A model generated the notes under the pieces. The model was not told the origin of the DNA and made no database searches. It saw only the letters and a list, made by a program, of their open reading frames with translations. From Hyphomicrobiales bacterium (GTDB taxonomy: Bacteria; Pseudomonadota; Alphaproteobacteria; Rhizobiales; Rhizobiaceae), in NCBI GenBank assembly GCA_900468625.1, contig UBUL01000019.1, forward strand, positions 248,001-312,000: a stretch of 64,000 nucleotides of DNA. Direction: 5' to 3'. The translations under genes and the position numbers were made by a program. Below are positions 53,263 through 62,189 of the stretch, in pieces. The stretch's first letter is position 1; each line of letters starts with the position of its first letter.

Positions 53263-53505
53263 CGCGATCGTCCGCCCTCCGCGGGTTTTTCCCTCAAACG
53301 CATCAACGGGAGAAGGCGCGCGCAGACGCGCGCGGCCAGAATGGGCCTCGAATTCGGCATCTGTTGTCTGGAGTCCTCCTCCCAGAGGCTCATGAGATGA
53401 GACTACGCCATTGCAATTGAGAATGAATGTGTTTTTCTGGGTTAATATTGTGATTATCTGGCATTTCCGGCGGCGGTATCGCGGTGCCGGCAGGAGGAGA
53501 GCTTC

Positions 53506-54405
53506 ATGGTTTCCGATGGCGGCATCCATCACCATGCACACGGCGAGTGGCGGGAGCCATCGCTGTCGCACCGGACGATCCGTTTTCAAAAAGGCATCTA
53601 TGCCGATTTTCACCATCTGTTTCTGCTGCAGGCCGGAACGGCTGCCTTGTCGTTCGAGCCGGAGGAGCAACGATCACTGCAAGGGCCGGCGCTCGCTTAT
53701 CTGCCACCGCAAGCACGGTGCGAGCTGCGTATGGCTGCGGGTGCCGCAGGCTTCCTGATCGGCGCGTCGCCGCAGATCATGGTGGACGCGATCGGCGACC
53801 AAGCGGAATCCTATGGGCTGCGGACTTTCAGCGAGCGGCCCTTGCTGACGGACGAACCGGCGCCGCATGCCGTCGAAGAGACGCTGCCGCTGGTGACGGG
53901 CTTCGTGCGGGAGCTTGGCGACCCCTCGCGTGCCTCTTGGATGGTCATCTCCGCCTATTTGCGGTTGATCCTCATGACGCTGTGGCGCACGGGCGGCAGC
54001 GAGGCGGCCGAGCAGCGCGGCCGTGGCGGCGGCGCCTCGACCCTGCAGCGGTATCGGCAATTGGTGGAGATCTGGTTCCGGCAGCACCGGCCGATCAGCG
54101 ATTATGCGCGGGAACTCGGCGTCACCACCGACCGCCTGCATTCCATCTGCAGCAGCGCGCTTTCGCGCTCTCCCGTACAGCTCCTGCATGAACGCGTCGT
54201 CCAGGAGGCGAAACTGAGGCTGGAACGCTCCGCCAGGACCGTCCAGGAGATTTCGGACAGTCTTGGATTTCGCGATCCCACCTATTTCAGTCATTTCTTC
54301 AAGAGAAAGACCGGATTTTCACCCGCAAGCTACCGCGATTTTGCCAGGAAGGCGGAAGTCGCGCGCAGCGACATGCTTTCGTCGGGCTATTCGGACTGGC
54401 CGTGA
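53506..54405 (+). CDS. AraC-family regulator of the aromatic locus
   Basis: A 299-residue AraC regulator. The N-terminal cupin-like domain (about residues 1-100) and a helical linker are followed by the double HTH (about 195-285; ISDYARELGVTTDRLHSIC and a second motif ending SLGFRDPTYFSHFFKRKTG). It is divergent from the aldehyde dehydrogenase/importer operon, 244 bp away, and probably activates it in response to an aromatic ligand. GGAGGAG lies 8 bases upstream of the ATG. Confidence 0.87.
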   Translation: MVSDGGIHHHAHGEWREPSLSHRTIRFQKGIYADFHHLFLLQAGTAALSFEPEEQRSLQGPALAYLPPQARCELRMAAGAAGFLIGASPQIMVDAIGDQAESYGLRTFSERPLLTDEPAPHAVEETLPLVTGFVRELGDPSRASWMVISAYLRLILMTLWRTGGSEAAEQRGRGGGASTLQRYRQLVEIWFRQHRPISDYARELGVTTDRLHSICSSALSRSPVQLLHERVVQEAKLRLERSARTVQEISDSLGFRDPTYFSHFFKRKTGFSPASYRDFARKAEVARSDMLSSGYSDWP

Positions 54406-54434
54406 TCAGATTTCGAAAAGGCAAGCCTTGCAGC

Positions 54435-56591
54435 TCAAACACGGGTCGGCTCGGATGCCGTCAGCATCAAGGCATCCAGCGCCACCGCACCTTCGCCGTC
54501 GGGATAGATCACGACGGGATTGAGGTCTATTTCCCTGATCGCCGGTTCGGCCAGCAGCAGTTGGCCGAGTGTGGCGACGATGCGGGCGGCGGCATTCACG
54601 TCGAGCGGCGGCGAGCCGCGGAAACCCCGCAGCAAAGGCGCGTTCTTCAGCCGATGTAGCTCGCGGATGATAGCGTCAGCGGGCAGGTCGGGCGTCAGAA
54701 TGCGGACGTCGCCGAGAATCTCCGCCGTAATGCCGCCGAAGCCTGCGAGGATCACAGGTCCCCAATCCGGATCGTTGCGGGCGCCGATGATCAGCTCGAT
54801 GCCGCGTTTGCCCATGGCTTCGATCAGCACGCCGTCCAAGGTGAGGTCCGGGCGATGGCGCGCGACATCGGCATGCAGCTTGGCCCAGCCCTCCTTGAGG
54901 CTGGTTGCGTCCGCCAATCCGACAACGACGCCACCTGCATCGCTCTTGTGGCTGAGATCGGGCGATTGCGCCTTCAGCACCACCGGATACCCGATCGCGG
55001 CAGCGGCCGTCAGGGCTTGCTCAAGGCTTGTCGCCAGGCGACCTTCAGGAAAGGGAATTCCAAGTGGCGCCAGGATTTGCTTGGCTTTATATTCGGGAAT
55101 GACGCCTCCGTGCGAGGGGAGGCCGGTAATCGCGACCGGAGCTGCGGTGCCGGTGGCAATGTCGCGAGCCGCGAATGCGTCAATGCGTTTCAGCGCCCGG
55201 AAGGCTCGTTCGGTCGACGGGAAATAGACGATGCCGAGCGCCCGCAACTGCGCGATATAATCGGCCGGAATGGGGGCACCCTCGTCGAGTCCTGCAAAGA
55301 TCAGCGGTTTTACCGGCTTGCGCTCTTGCACCGCTTTCAGGATCGGCGGCAGCTTGATGGCTGAGGTGACGGGGTCGGTCTGGATGATGCAGGCGACAAT
55401 GCTGGCGAAACGGGTATCGTCGAAGAGGGCGGTGAGTGTTCGGTGGTAAAGGTCTGGCTCGACGAGGCCCTGCGCGGTTAGATCCAGCGGATTGCTGACG
55501 CCGACGAAGGACGGCAGGACGGCGCGCAGCGCTGGCGCGGTCTGATCGTTAATGGGAGGAAGATCCAGCCCAAGCTCCTCACACAGATCGAGCGTCAGCG
55601 CCTTGAACGCGCCGGATTCGCCAAGCACTGCCGGGCCGCCGGCGGAAAGCACCGGGCATCGCAGGGCGATCTCGGCGACGTCACCAAGTTCCTCAAGCGT
55701 CTCGACCAAGATAACGCCGGCACGTTCGACCTTGGTGCGCATGACCTGATAGTCACCGGCCATGGCGCCGGTGTGAGTTGCGGCGGATTCACGCGCCGCA
55801 CTGCTTCGTCCAGGATGAAGAAGGACGATACGCTTTCCTTTCGCATGTGCTTTGTGCGCCGCGGCAAGGAAACGGGCGGGCTTGCGAAACTGTTCGACGA
55901 TCATCGCGATGACCCTGGTGGAGGTGTCCTCCACCAGAAATTCCACGTAGTCTTCGACGCCACTTGCGGCTTCGTTGCCGGTCGAAATGGAATAGGAGAG
56001 GCCGAGATCGCGGCTGGCGAAGGTCACGCCGAGGACGGCAGCCATGGCACCACTCTGCGACACGATCGCAATGCCCGCCCTGGTGCCTAGTGCCTCTGAC
56101 GCGGTTTCGATGAAGGTGAGGGGGATGCGATCAACATGGTTGACCATGCCGAGGCAGTTCGGCCCCTCGATCACCATTCCCACTTCGGTCGCTATGCGGG
56201 TGATCTCACGTTGATCGGCCAATCCGTCCTCACCGCCCTCGGCAAAGCCCGCCGAAAAGATCACCGCCGCACCGACACGTCGGCGGGCAAGCGCCTCTAT
56301 TGAGGGAAGTACGGCAGCGCGCGGCACGGCAAGAACGGCCGCGTCCACCCCGTCCGGCAAGTCATCTATCGAGGCGAGGCAGGGCCGGTTCCCGATCTCG
56401 GTCCGTTTGGGGTTGATCAGATGAATGGCTCCGGCATAGCCGCTGCGGTCGAGATTGGACAATACCGAAGCGCCAAGCGCGCCGGGCTTGTCGGAGGCGC
56501 CGACGATCGCCACCGATCTCGGGCGCAGCAGCCGATCCATCGAACCGCTGGGAAGAGCCGATGGGCGTGCATGAGTGGTCTCGACCGTCAT
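54435..56591 (-). CDS. ferA: ADP-forming feruloyl-CoA synthetase (FerA-like)
   Basis: A 718-residue acyl-CoA synthetase of the NDP-forming type. Order of parts: CoA-binding Rossmann domain (about residues 20-120; SVAIVGASDKPGALG), ligase-CoA domains with the phospho-His motif HTGAMAGD, and a C-terminal ATP-grasp domain (about 500-715; GYPVVLKAQSPDLSHKSDAGGV, EIDLNPVVIY). Sphingobium FerA belongs to this class and activates ferulate with ATP and CoA. The feruloyl-CoA hydratase/lyase gene lies 12 bases upstream, which makes ferulate or p-coumarate the likely substrate. The symbol follows this inference. Confidence 0.83.
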   Translation of the reverse strand: MTVETTHARPSALPSGSMDRLLRPRSVAIVGASDKPGALGASVLSNLDRSGYAGAIHLINPKRTEIGNRPCLASIDDLPDGVDAAVLAVPRAAVLPSIEALARRRVGAAVIFSAGFAEGGEDGLADQREITRIATEVGMVIEGPNCLGMVNHVDRIPLTFIETASEALGTRAGIAIVSQSGAMAAVLGVTFASRDLGLSYSISTGNEAASGVEDYVEFLVEDTSTRVIAMIVEQFRKPARFLAAAHKAHAKGKRIVLLHPGRSSAARESAATHTGAMAGDYQVMRTKVERAGVILVETLEELGDVAEIALRCPVLSAGGPAVLGESGAFKALTLDLCEELGLDLPPINDQTAPALRAVLPSFVGVSNPLDLTAQGLVEPDLYHRTLTALFDDTRFASIVACIIQTDPVTSAIKLPPILKAVQERKPVKPLIFAGLDEGAPIPADYIAQLRALGIVYFPSTERAFRALKRIDAFAARDIATGTAAPVAITGLPSHGGVIPEYKAKQILAPLGIPFPEGRLATSLEQALTAAAAIGYPVVLKAQSPDLSHKSDAGGVVVGLADATSLKEGWAKLHADVARHRPDLTLDGVLIEAMGKRGIELIIGARNDPDWGPVILAGFGGITAEILGDVRILTPDLPADAIIRELHRLKNAPLLRGFRGSPPLDVNAAARIVATLGQLLLAEPAIREIDLNPVVIYPDGEGAVALDALMLTASEPTRV

Positions 56592-56603
56592 GGTAGGCGC
56601 TCC

Positions 56604-57443
56604 TCAGGCCTGATGCTTGGATTTGTCATAGGCACCAAGCCCAGGCTTGTAGGTCTTGTCGTCGATGAACTGCTTGATACCTTCCTTGCGTCCCTCGTTA
56701 TCATAACTGTTGGCCGCTTCCTGGGCGCGGACGAGGTAATCCTCGGCATTGTCGTAGGTCATCTCCCGCACGCGGCGAATGGCATCCTTGGTGGCTTTGA
56801 GCGCGACCGGGTTCTTCTGCAGGAGGATGTTGGCGACATCGCTCACGCGCGCCTTCAACTGCGCAAGCGGCAAGGATTCGTTGACGAAGCCCCATTCGGC
56901 CGCCGTCCTGCCGCCAATGTTCTCGCCGGTCAGCGCGTGGTACATGGCGTTGCGGAAGCATGTGAGTTCGGTCGCAACCTTGGCGGCGCCACCGCCGGGC
57001 AGGATGCCCCAGTTGATTTCGCTCAACCCGAATTTGGCTTCATCGGCAGCAAAGGCGAGGTCGCACGCGAAAAGAGGCCCGTAACCCCCGCCGAAGCACC
57101 AGCCGTTCACCATGGCGATGGTCGGCTTCTGATACCAGCGCAACCGGCGCCACCAGCCGTAGCTCTCACGCTGCGCCTTTCGCGTACCCTGTAGACCGCG
57201 AGCCTCGGTCTCGCGGAAATATTCCTTGAGATCCATACCTGCTGACCAGGCCGTACCCTCACCGGACAGAACCAATACGCCGACATCGGTCCGAAACTCG
57301 AGTTCGTCCAGAACCTCCATCATGCGCCGATTGAGTGTGGGGCTCATGGCATTGCGTTTCTCCGGCCGGTTGAAGCTGACCCAGGCGATGCCGGCTTCAA
57401 CGACGAAGGCGACGGTATCTTTTTCGGGATGTTCTGTTGTCAT
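56604..57443 (-). CDS. ech: feruloyl-CoA hydratase/lyase (vanillin-forming)
   Basis: A 279-residue crotonase-fold enzyme of the p-hydroxycinnamoyl-CoA hydratase/lyase group. The oxyanion-hole regions are SAGMDLKEYF and FGGGYGPLFACDLAFA, and the catalytic Glu lies at residue 142 in LSEINWGILPGGG, matching Glu 143 of the Pseudomonas enzyme. It hydrates feruloyl-CoA and cleaves off acetyl-CoA to give vanillin. It is the first gene of the ech-ferA operon and is divergent from the MarR regulator. Confidence 0.9.
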   Translation of the reverse strand: MTTEHPEKDTVAFVVEAGIAWVSFNRPEKRNAMSPTLNRRMMEVLDELEFRTDVGVLVLSGEGTAWSAGMDLKEYFRETEARGLQGTRKAQRESYGWWRRLRWYQKPTIAMVNGWCFGGGYGPLFACDLAFAADEAKFGLSEINWGILPGGGAAKVATELTCFRNAMYHALTGENIGGRTAAEWGFVNESLPLAQLKARVSDVANILLQKNPVALKATKDAIRRVREMTYDNAEDYLVRAQEAANSYDNEGRKEGIKQFIDDKTYKPGLGAYDKSKHQA

Positions 57444-57751
57444 GATGCTGTCCTTCTTGCCGTTTGGTCCTGCCCATCAAAAGTGAACCGGCCGCAAGAT
57501 CGCGACCCGTGTCGAATTGGGTAAAGCCTCGCCAGAGCCGGGCGAGCCGCGGTGAAATCCAAAATGCGGCGCCTCACGCCAGCTGGCGCGAATGTGCACG
57601 AAGCTGTTGCGATGGTTGATCGACGGATCGCGGCGCATCTGCAGATATCTGAAAGAAGTTCCTCCAATACCGACATGTGACCTCCTCGCCGGTAATGTTA
57701 TGTCTCATAGCATCATTTGATTGTTATGTGCAATAGCATTATAGCTGCATT
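57444..57751. promoter_or_regulatory. divergent control region ech / MarR with operator candidate
   Basis: Within this 308-bp region an imperfect dyad ATGTTATG-tct-CATAGCAT (57695-57713, one mismatch) lies about 40 bp before the MarR start, and ATAGCAT recurs at 57733-57739. ATTG/CAAT arms also occur at 57720-57734. MarR regulators of hydroxycinnamate genes (FerC, CouR) bind such short dyads and are released by the CoA thioesters. No other gene is visible here. Confidence 0.5.
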
Positions 57752-58240
57752 ATGGATATCGACGCCCGTACATCGAAGTTGAGCGACCCGCTCGAGACCC
57801 TGCTTGGCTATCAGTTGAGGAGGGCGTCCAATGTGATGATGGCCGATCTCGGCGCAAGGCTTCAGGCAATCGAGCTCAGGCCGGTCGAAGCTTCCATTCT
57901 GACGCTGATCGATGCCAATCCCGGCTGCACCCAGAGCGATCTCGGACGTAGCCTCGGCATCCAGCGCGCCAACATGGCTCCCTTGATGACGGGGCTGACC
58001 AAAGCCGGGCTTGTCGACCGGGTCCCCCTCGGTGGCCGGTCGCAGGCTCTTCGCCTCACGAGAACCGGTATGGAGAGGGTAAAGACGGTGCATGCCATCA
58101 TCGACGCGCACGAGGCGCGGTTTCTGCGCCTTTTCGCGCCCGAGCTGCGGGACGCGGCGCTGGAAGTCCTGAAAAGTATCCGGCAAGAGGGCGAAGGGGC
58201 TTTGCGCGAGAATAATCTGGCGCCGGCGACCGGTGGTTGA
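57752..58240 (+). CDS. MarR-family regulator of hydroxycinnamate catabolism
   Basis: A 162-residue MarR regulator with the winged HTH at about residues 50-105 (GCTQSDLGRSLGIQRANMAPLMTGLTKAGLV and the wing VPLGGRSQALRLT). It is divergent from the ech-ferA operon, as FerC and CouR are from their targets, so it is most likely a repressor relieved by feruloyl- or p-coumaroyl-CoA. The ATG is supported by the length of the first helix; the ribosome-binding site is weak. Confidence 0.85.
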   Translation: MDIDARTSKLSDPLETLLGYQLRRASNVMMADLGARLQAIELRPVEASILTLIDANPGCTQSDLGRSLGIQRANMAPLMTGLTKAGLVDRVPLGGRSQALRLTRTGMERVKTVHAIIDAHEARFLRLFAPELRDAALEVLKSIRQEGEGALRENNLAPATGG

Positions 58241-58253
58241 TCGAATGAAGCCC

Positions 58254-58357
58254 TAGAGCGGTTCAGTTTTTCACGGAATCTCTGAACCGCTCTATCTCCT
58301 TGTTTTCGCGCAATTCCGGACGGAAAACCGCTGCGCACTTTTCCTGGAATTGCTCTA
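58254..58357. repeat. RIME-type Rhizobium intergenic mosaic element
   Basis: Two palindromes in tandem: the first has perfect 12-base arms AGAGCGGTTCAG (58255-58266) and CTGAACCGCTCT (58282-58293); the second has GCAATTCC and GGAATTGC arms enclosing CGGAAAACCGCTGCGCACTT, the well-known part of RIME1 elements. The order and a total length near 105 bp agree with RIME1 of Rhizobium and relatives. It may also fold as an RNA hairpin at the end of the MarR transcript. Confidence 0.7.
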
Positions 58358-58521
58358 ACCGCTGGTTCTTGCAGTACTGCTCGTACTATCCATTATTGAA
58401 TTGTACCGAGAAATCGATCCGCCACTGCCAGATTTCTTTGTCGAGAACGGGCTCAGGTTTCGCATGGCTCTTCCGGCAACCTTCACGGACCGCTGACTTG
58501 CACAGTTATGTGCGAGACGGT

Positions 58522-59112
58522 TCACGTCCTAATCAGGCCTAAACCCCGCAATGTGGTCTCTGTCAGCAGCCACAGGTCGCTTTCGTCCCGCACAACTTTA
58601 GAGAGGACATTCAGCCCGACCATGAGATTTTGCAGAGCGAGTGCCAGAGCTTGAATATCTGCGCGACTGTCAATTTCGCCTTGCGCACGCGCGATGGCCA
58701 ATAGCTCTGCTATGCGCTTCGTTGAACTCTTAGCCAAACTGGTCAGCATTGGCGCCGGACCTTGGTCCGATGGGCAGAGCTCGGCAATCGAATTCACGAT
58801 GATGCAGCCTTTCCCCTCCGGATCAGCAGCACGAACCCGGCAAAGGTTTCGCAGGACACTATGAAGGAGAGGCAGGATAGGTCCCTCCACTTCGGCATAT
58901 AGTGGTGCATCGGGTGCAGTAGCGGCATATCGGGAGATGATTTCGGCAAACAGCTCATCGCGCGAACCGAAGGCATTGTAGAAGCTTGATCGCGGAATGC
59001 CCAGTCGCTCGGATAGAGACTTCACGGACGCTTGCTCGTAACCACCTCGCCGGATGACTTCCGTGGCGACATCCAAAGCTTCATTGCGGTCAAATTTACT
59101 TGGTCGTGCCAA
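58522..59112 (-). CDS. TetR-family regulator
   Basis: A 196-residue TetR regulator. The HTH is at about residues 10-55 (GYEQASVKSLSERLGIPRSSFYNAFGSRDELF) and the ligand-binding domain is helical with LCRVRAADPEGKGCIIVNS, typical of the AcrR/NemR-like group. I place the start at the TTG at 59112 (GGGA 8 bases upstream; family start LARPSKFDRNEAL), because a dyad operator candidate at 59133-59154 lies inside the longer frame that begins at 59202. It is divergent from an exported alpha/beta hydrolase. Confidence 0.82.
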   Translation of the reverse strand: MARPSKFDRNEALDVATEVIRRGGYEQASVKSLSERLGIPRSSFYNAFGSRDELFAEIISRYAATAPDAPLYAEVEGPILPLLHSVLRNLCRVRAADPEGKGCIIVNSIAELCPSDQGPAPMLTSLAKSSTKRIAELLAIARAQGEIDSRADIQALALALQNLMVGLNVLSKVVRDESDLWLLTETTLRGLGLIRT

Positions 59113-59132
59113 TTTTCGATCCCACTTTTTAG

Positions 59133-59154
59133 TTTTGTACACATATGGACAAAA
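59133..59154. promoter_or_regulatory. dyad operator candidate TetR / hydrolase
   Basis: TTTTGT and ACAAAA form perfect 6-base arms around an AT-rich 10-base centre (ACACATATGG on the plus strand). It lies just upstream of the proposed TetR start and about 280 bp before the hydrolase gene. Confidence 0.45.
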
Positions 59155-59434
59155 CAATCGAAATTCAATATTCGTGCGGCAAGACGGACATAGAGCCTTC
59201 ATTCAGGAGATGAAAGTGACTGCTTTGATGATGGCCCAAACTCGCAAGAAGGTCGCCAGAGAACAGGCTGGGTTTTTGGAACTTTCTCTCACCTGGAATT
59301 GGCATCATTACAAGCCGCGCGAAGCCGTGATCCGGGCGAATGACGCTCGCCGGCAGATGACGTAGCCACCCCACCTTTCCGTCTTTCAAAGGCGCACGCC
59401 TCCGCAATATTGATATCGCAATGGAGTATTTTCC

Positions 59435-60232
59435 GTGTTCAATTTCTTCCTGTCGCGACCAACTGCAGTTCTCGCGCGGCTTTTGGCGTTATCGTTCACC
59501 GCGGCCACGACGCTGCTTGCTACTTCGGCATGGGCGGCCGATAGGGCGCCGGGAGCGAAGAGCATCGTCCTCGTGCATGGAGCATTCACCGATGGGGGGA
59601 TCTGGTCCGATGTCATCCGACTGCTGCAGGCCAGAGGCTACCACGTTACGGCCGTTCAGAATCCTTTGACATCGCTGGCAGACGACGTAGAGGCAACGCG
59701 CCGGGTTCTCGCAAGGCAGAAAGGCGATGTTCTGCTGGTGGGTCATTCTTGGGCAGGCGCGGTTGTGAGCGAAGCCGGAAACGCTGCCAATGTGAAGGGT
59801 ATTGTTTATCTTTCGGCTCTGGCCCCAGATAGCAATGAATCCGTCGCCGAATTACTAAAGAAGCGCGATGCGCCCATGGAAGGTCTCCTGCCGGACGCGA
59901 ATGGTCTCGTTTGGCTCGATGACCCAACCGCATTTGCTCACGTCATGGCAGGGGATGTGTCTTCCAAACGCGTCGCCGTACTTACTGCGACCCAACAGCC
60001 GATGGCGGCGAAAGCATTCGGCGACAAAATCACCCACGCCGCGTGGCTAGACAAGCCCACCTGGTATCTGGTGACGCAGGGAGATAATGCTCTGCCGACC
60101 CATGTGCAGGAATGGATTGCTAAACACATCGGTGCCAGGACTGCGACCATCAAGTCGAGCCATATGTCGATGATCACGCATCCTTATTTTGTCGCGGATT
60201 TCATTGCTAAGGCGGCCAGGGATGTGAAGTGA
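59435..60232 (+). CDS. exported alpha/beta hydrolase
   Basis: A 265-residue alpha/beta hydrolase with an N-terminal signal peptide (about residues 10-35, cleavage near AWAAD). The oxyanion motif VHGAFTDGGIW follows, the nucleophile elbow is GHSWAG (Ser about 105), and the catalytic His is in SSHMSMI near residue 243. The family is related to methylesterase or MhpC-like hydrolases that TetR regulators often control. The GTG start at 59435 has GGAG about 8 bases upstream. The substrate is unknown. Confidence 0.83.
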   Translation: MFNFFLSRPTAVLARLLALSFTAATTLLATSAWAADRAPGAKSIVLVHGAFTDGGIWSDVIRLLQARGYHVTAVQNPLTSLADDVEATRRVLARQKGDVLLVGHSWAGAVVSEAGNAANVKGIVYLSALAPDSNESVAELLKKRDAPMEGLLPDANGLVWLDDPTAFAHVMAGDVSSKRVAVLTATQQPMAAKAFGDKITHAAWLDKPTWYLVTQGDNALPTHVQEWIAKHIGARTATIKSSHMSMITHPYFVADFIAKAARDVK

Positions 60233-61074
60233 ATGACGATTTCGGCGACGGACCTATTAAGCGTTCACGCGTCATCAGACTAAGCTTCGTGGTCAATGCT
60301 GGTTTTTCGGATCATCTCGAAGCGGCAGAAACCAATGCGATCGCCTTGTCGGCGTCCATGCTTCTGCTCTCCATGTTGCAGATGCGGGTCCATCACGTCA
60401 GAAAGCCGAATGCTGCTGTCTGGCTTGCGGTCGCAATAAACCTCGATGCCGACGCGATCCGTGTCGACCTTGCCGGACGGAAGGTCGAGGCCGCAACCGC
60501 ATCCGCATCGAGCGTATGTTTGGCGAGTTGGAGATCAACCGGGCCGAGTAACACAGACGTGTCGAGCACGAGGCGGCCCAATCGACAAGGGCCGGGGTCA
60601 GGTCAGTTCAGTTCCTCACTTCGTCTTCGGCGGGAGCGTCGCTATCAAGGGAGGACGCAGCGAGGACGAGATTGCATAGACCATCCATCAGGCTGCCAGT
60701 GTCGCCGCGTGCGCCTAGGGTAGGCGATCATCGCTCGGATGCCGATGGTGTGCCAGCTTATACCTGTGCCTGCCCTCTTGCTTCGGTGACATTGCGCATC
60801 TTTCATGGAGCGGGCACCTCCAATGCCTGGCGATCGAACCGGAACGTTTAGCTGATGACGGTGAGATGACGTCGGATGTGATCGGCGCGCCGGTGTTGAA
60901 GGCGGATGGACGAAGCTAGCCTCCTCCAGACGGCGGCGGTATAAAAGATGCGCTCAGCATCTGCGGCAAAGGCCGCGACCGGATCGCCGGGCGCATCACT
61001 GTCTTGAACGTTGCAATCAGAGACCATTCCCGTTTTTGCGTCGCCTTTCTAAGGGACCGGCCGCCATCAGCGTC
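60233..61074 (+). mobile_element. gene-poor stretch with IS5-family transposase C-terminal remnant
   Basis: At about 60445-60550 on the plus strand, DADAIRVDLAGRKVEA and, in another frame, RIERMFGELEINRA recall the C-terminal part of IS5-family transposases (IERMFGHLKINRA type). The copy is internally deleted and frameshifted. No terminal repeats were found. The rest of the roughly 840-bp interval holds no gene that I can support. Confidence 0.45.
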
Positions 61075-61092
61075 AACCCCTTATCAGGGGTT
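61075..61092. promoter_or_regulatory. inverted repeat upstream of DUF736
   Basis: AACCCC and GGGGTT form perfect 6-base arms around TTATCA, about 92 bp upstream of the DUF736 gene. It may be a regulatory site or RNA hairpin of the plasmid gene. Confidence 0.35.
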
Positions 61093-61184
61093 CCCCTGCG
61101 CTTAAGCTCCGGTGACGCCTGCGGCTCAGCCCCTTCATCGGGCGCCATCGGGAATGGTCCCGATGCAACGAAGGAGTAATGCAC

Positions 61185-61508
61185 ATGGCTACCACGATCG
61201 CAACTCTCACCGCAAAGTCCGACGGCAGCTTCGAAGGCGTCTTCGCAACCATCAGGGTCAATGCCCCGATCGCCATCATCCCCAACACCAACAAGGCAAG
61301 CGAAGACGCTCCGGACTTCCGCGTCATCCATCGCAAGACCGGTTTCGAAATCGGCGCCGCGTGGAACCGCATTGCCCGCCAGACCGGCGAGGAATACGTC
61401 TCCGTCAAGCTCGAAGCACCCGAGATCGGCGTCATCTTTGGCAATGTCGCGCCGGCTCCGGGCGGCGAAGCCAATCGTAGGGTCATCCTCTGGAATAACC
61501 CGGCCTGA
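61185..61508 (+). CDS. DUF736 plasmid-type protein
   Basis: A 107-residue protein of the DUF736 family: it starts MATTIATLTAKSDGSFEG and contains the conserved block PDFRVIHRKTGFEIGAAW. It is a small beta-rich protein common on Rhizobiales plasmids, often beside conjugation and maintenance genes. The function is unknown. The ATG at 61185 lies 8 bases after GGAG and is preferred over the one at 61179. Confidence 0.85.
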   Translation: MATTIATLTAKSDGSFEGVFATIRVNAPIAIIPNTNKASEDAPDFRVIHRKTGFEIGAAWNRIARQTGEEYVSVKLEAPEIGVIFGNVAPAPGGEANRRVILWNNPA

Positions 61509-61788
61509 TCGAGGTGGCCGATCCCAGCAGGGATCGGCCACTTCCTCCAGCCAATCGAAGACAAGCATAATGGGCAGCTATTGCCGCGTCCAAGGCTGCC
61601 TTTTGCCATTTCCTGACTGCGGCGAGCCGATGTGCATCGGTGCCGGGCCAAACGCCTGTCTTTGCAAGACCGCTATGCTTTCAGATCGACGCTATAAGCC
61701 TCGTCTCATCCTGCTCAATATCGAAGACGATCGATGCTTGATGAAGCAGTCGGATCGTGGCGCCGTTGAAACCGTCGAATGATATCCG

Positions 61789-62185
61789 ATGATCCGGCGG
61801 CCGACTTCCAAAACGCCGCAACCGCCCCTGCCGTCGACAAGGAACAGGGCCATTTACGAACTGCCAACTGATCGCGGCGTCCAGCCTCGCTCGCAGCGCA
61901 ATCCATGGGCGCAGGGGCGTGTTGAGATGCAACAGCGCAGGGAACGGCTTGCCGTCGGCGCCGGAATGTCATGGCCGCACGGCGATCTGGGTCCCTTCTT
62001 CCTCATCGCCATCGAGCAGCCGAAGGTCTCACGCTTTGTCGCAGACCTGCCGGCAATCGAAAAAGTCTTGCGCGCGTCTCCACCCCGATCGCAGGCTTCG
62101 GATCGACTTCGATGAATTGAAGACAGATATCGACGCGCTGTTGCAGGTCTATGACGAACCGCTCGAAGGCGACGCCGAGAATTGA
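61789..62185 (+). pseudogene. small frameshifted gene of unknown function
   Basis: The frame from 61789 has protein-like sequence (GMSWPHGDLGPFFLIAIEQ, then VSRFVADLPAIEKVL) that becomes unlikely after about 62085; at that point the frame +1 continues with DRRLRIDFDELKTDIDALLQVYDEPLEGD to a stop at 62185. Joined, the two parts make one plausible small soluble protein, so one frameshift near 62075-62095 is likely. The 5' end is not certain. I do not recognise the family; it lies between two plasmid-type genes. The preceding 280 bp (61509-61788) have no supported gene. Confidence 0.4.
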
Positions 62186-62189
62186 CCAC

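Noticed and set aside
59054..59365. Small plus-strand frame between TetR and the hydrolase
   Set aside because: It overlaps the TetR gene and the operator region, with no family resemblance.
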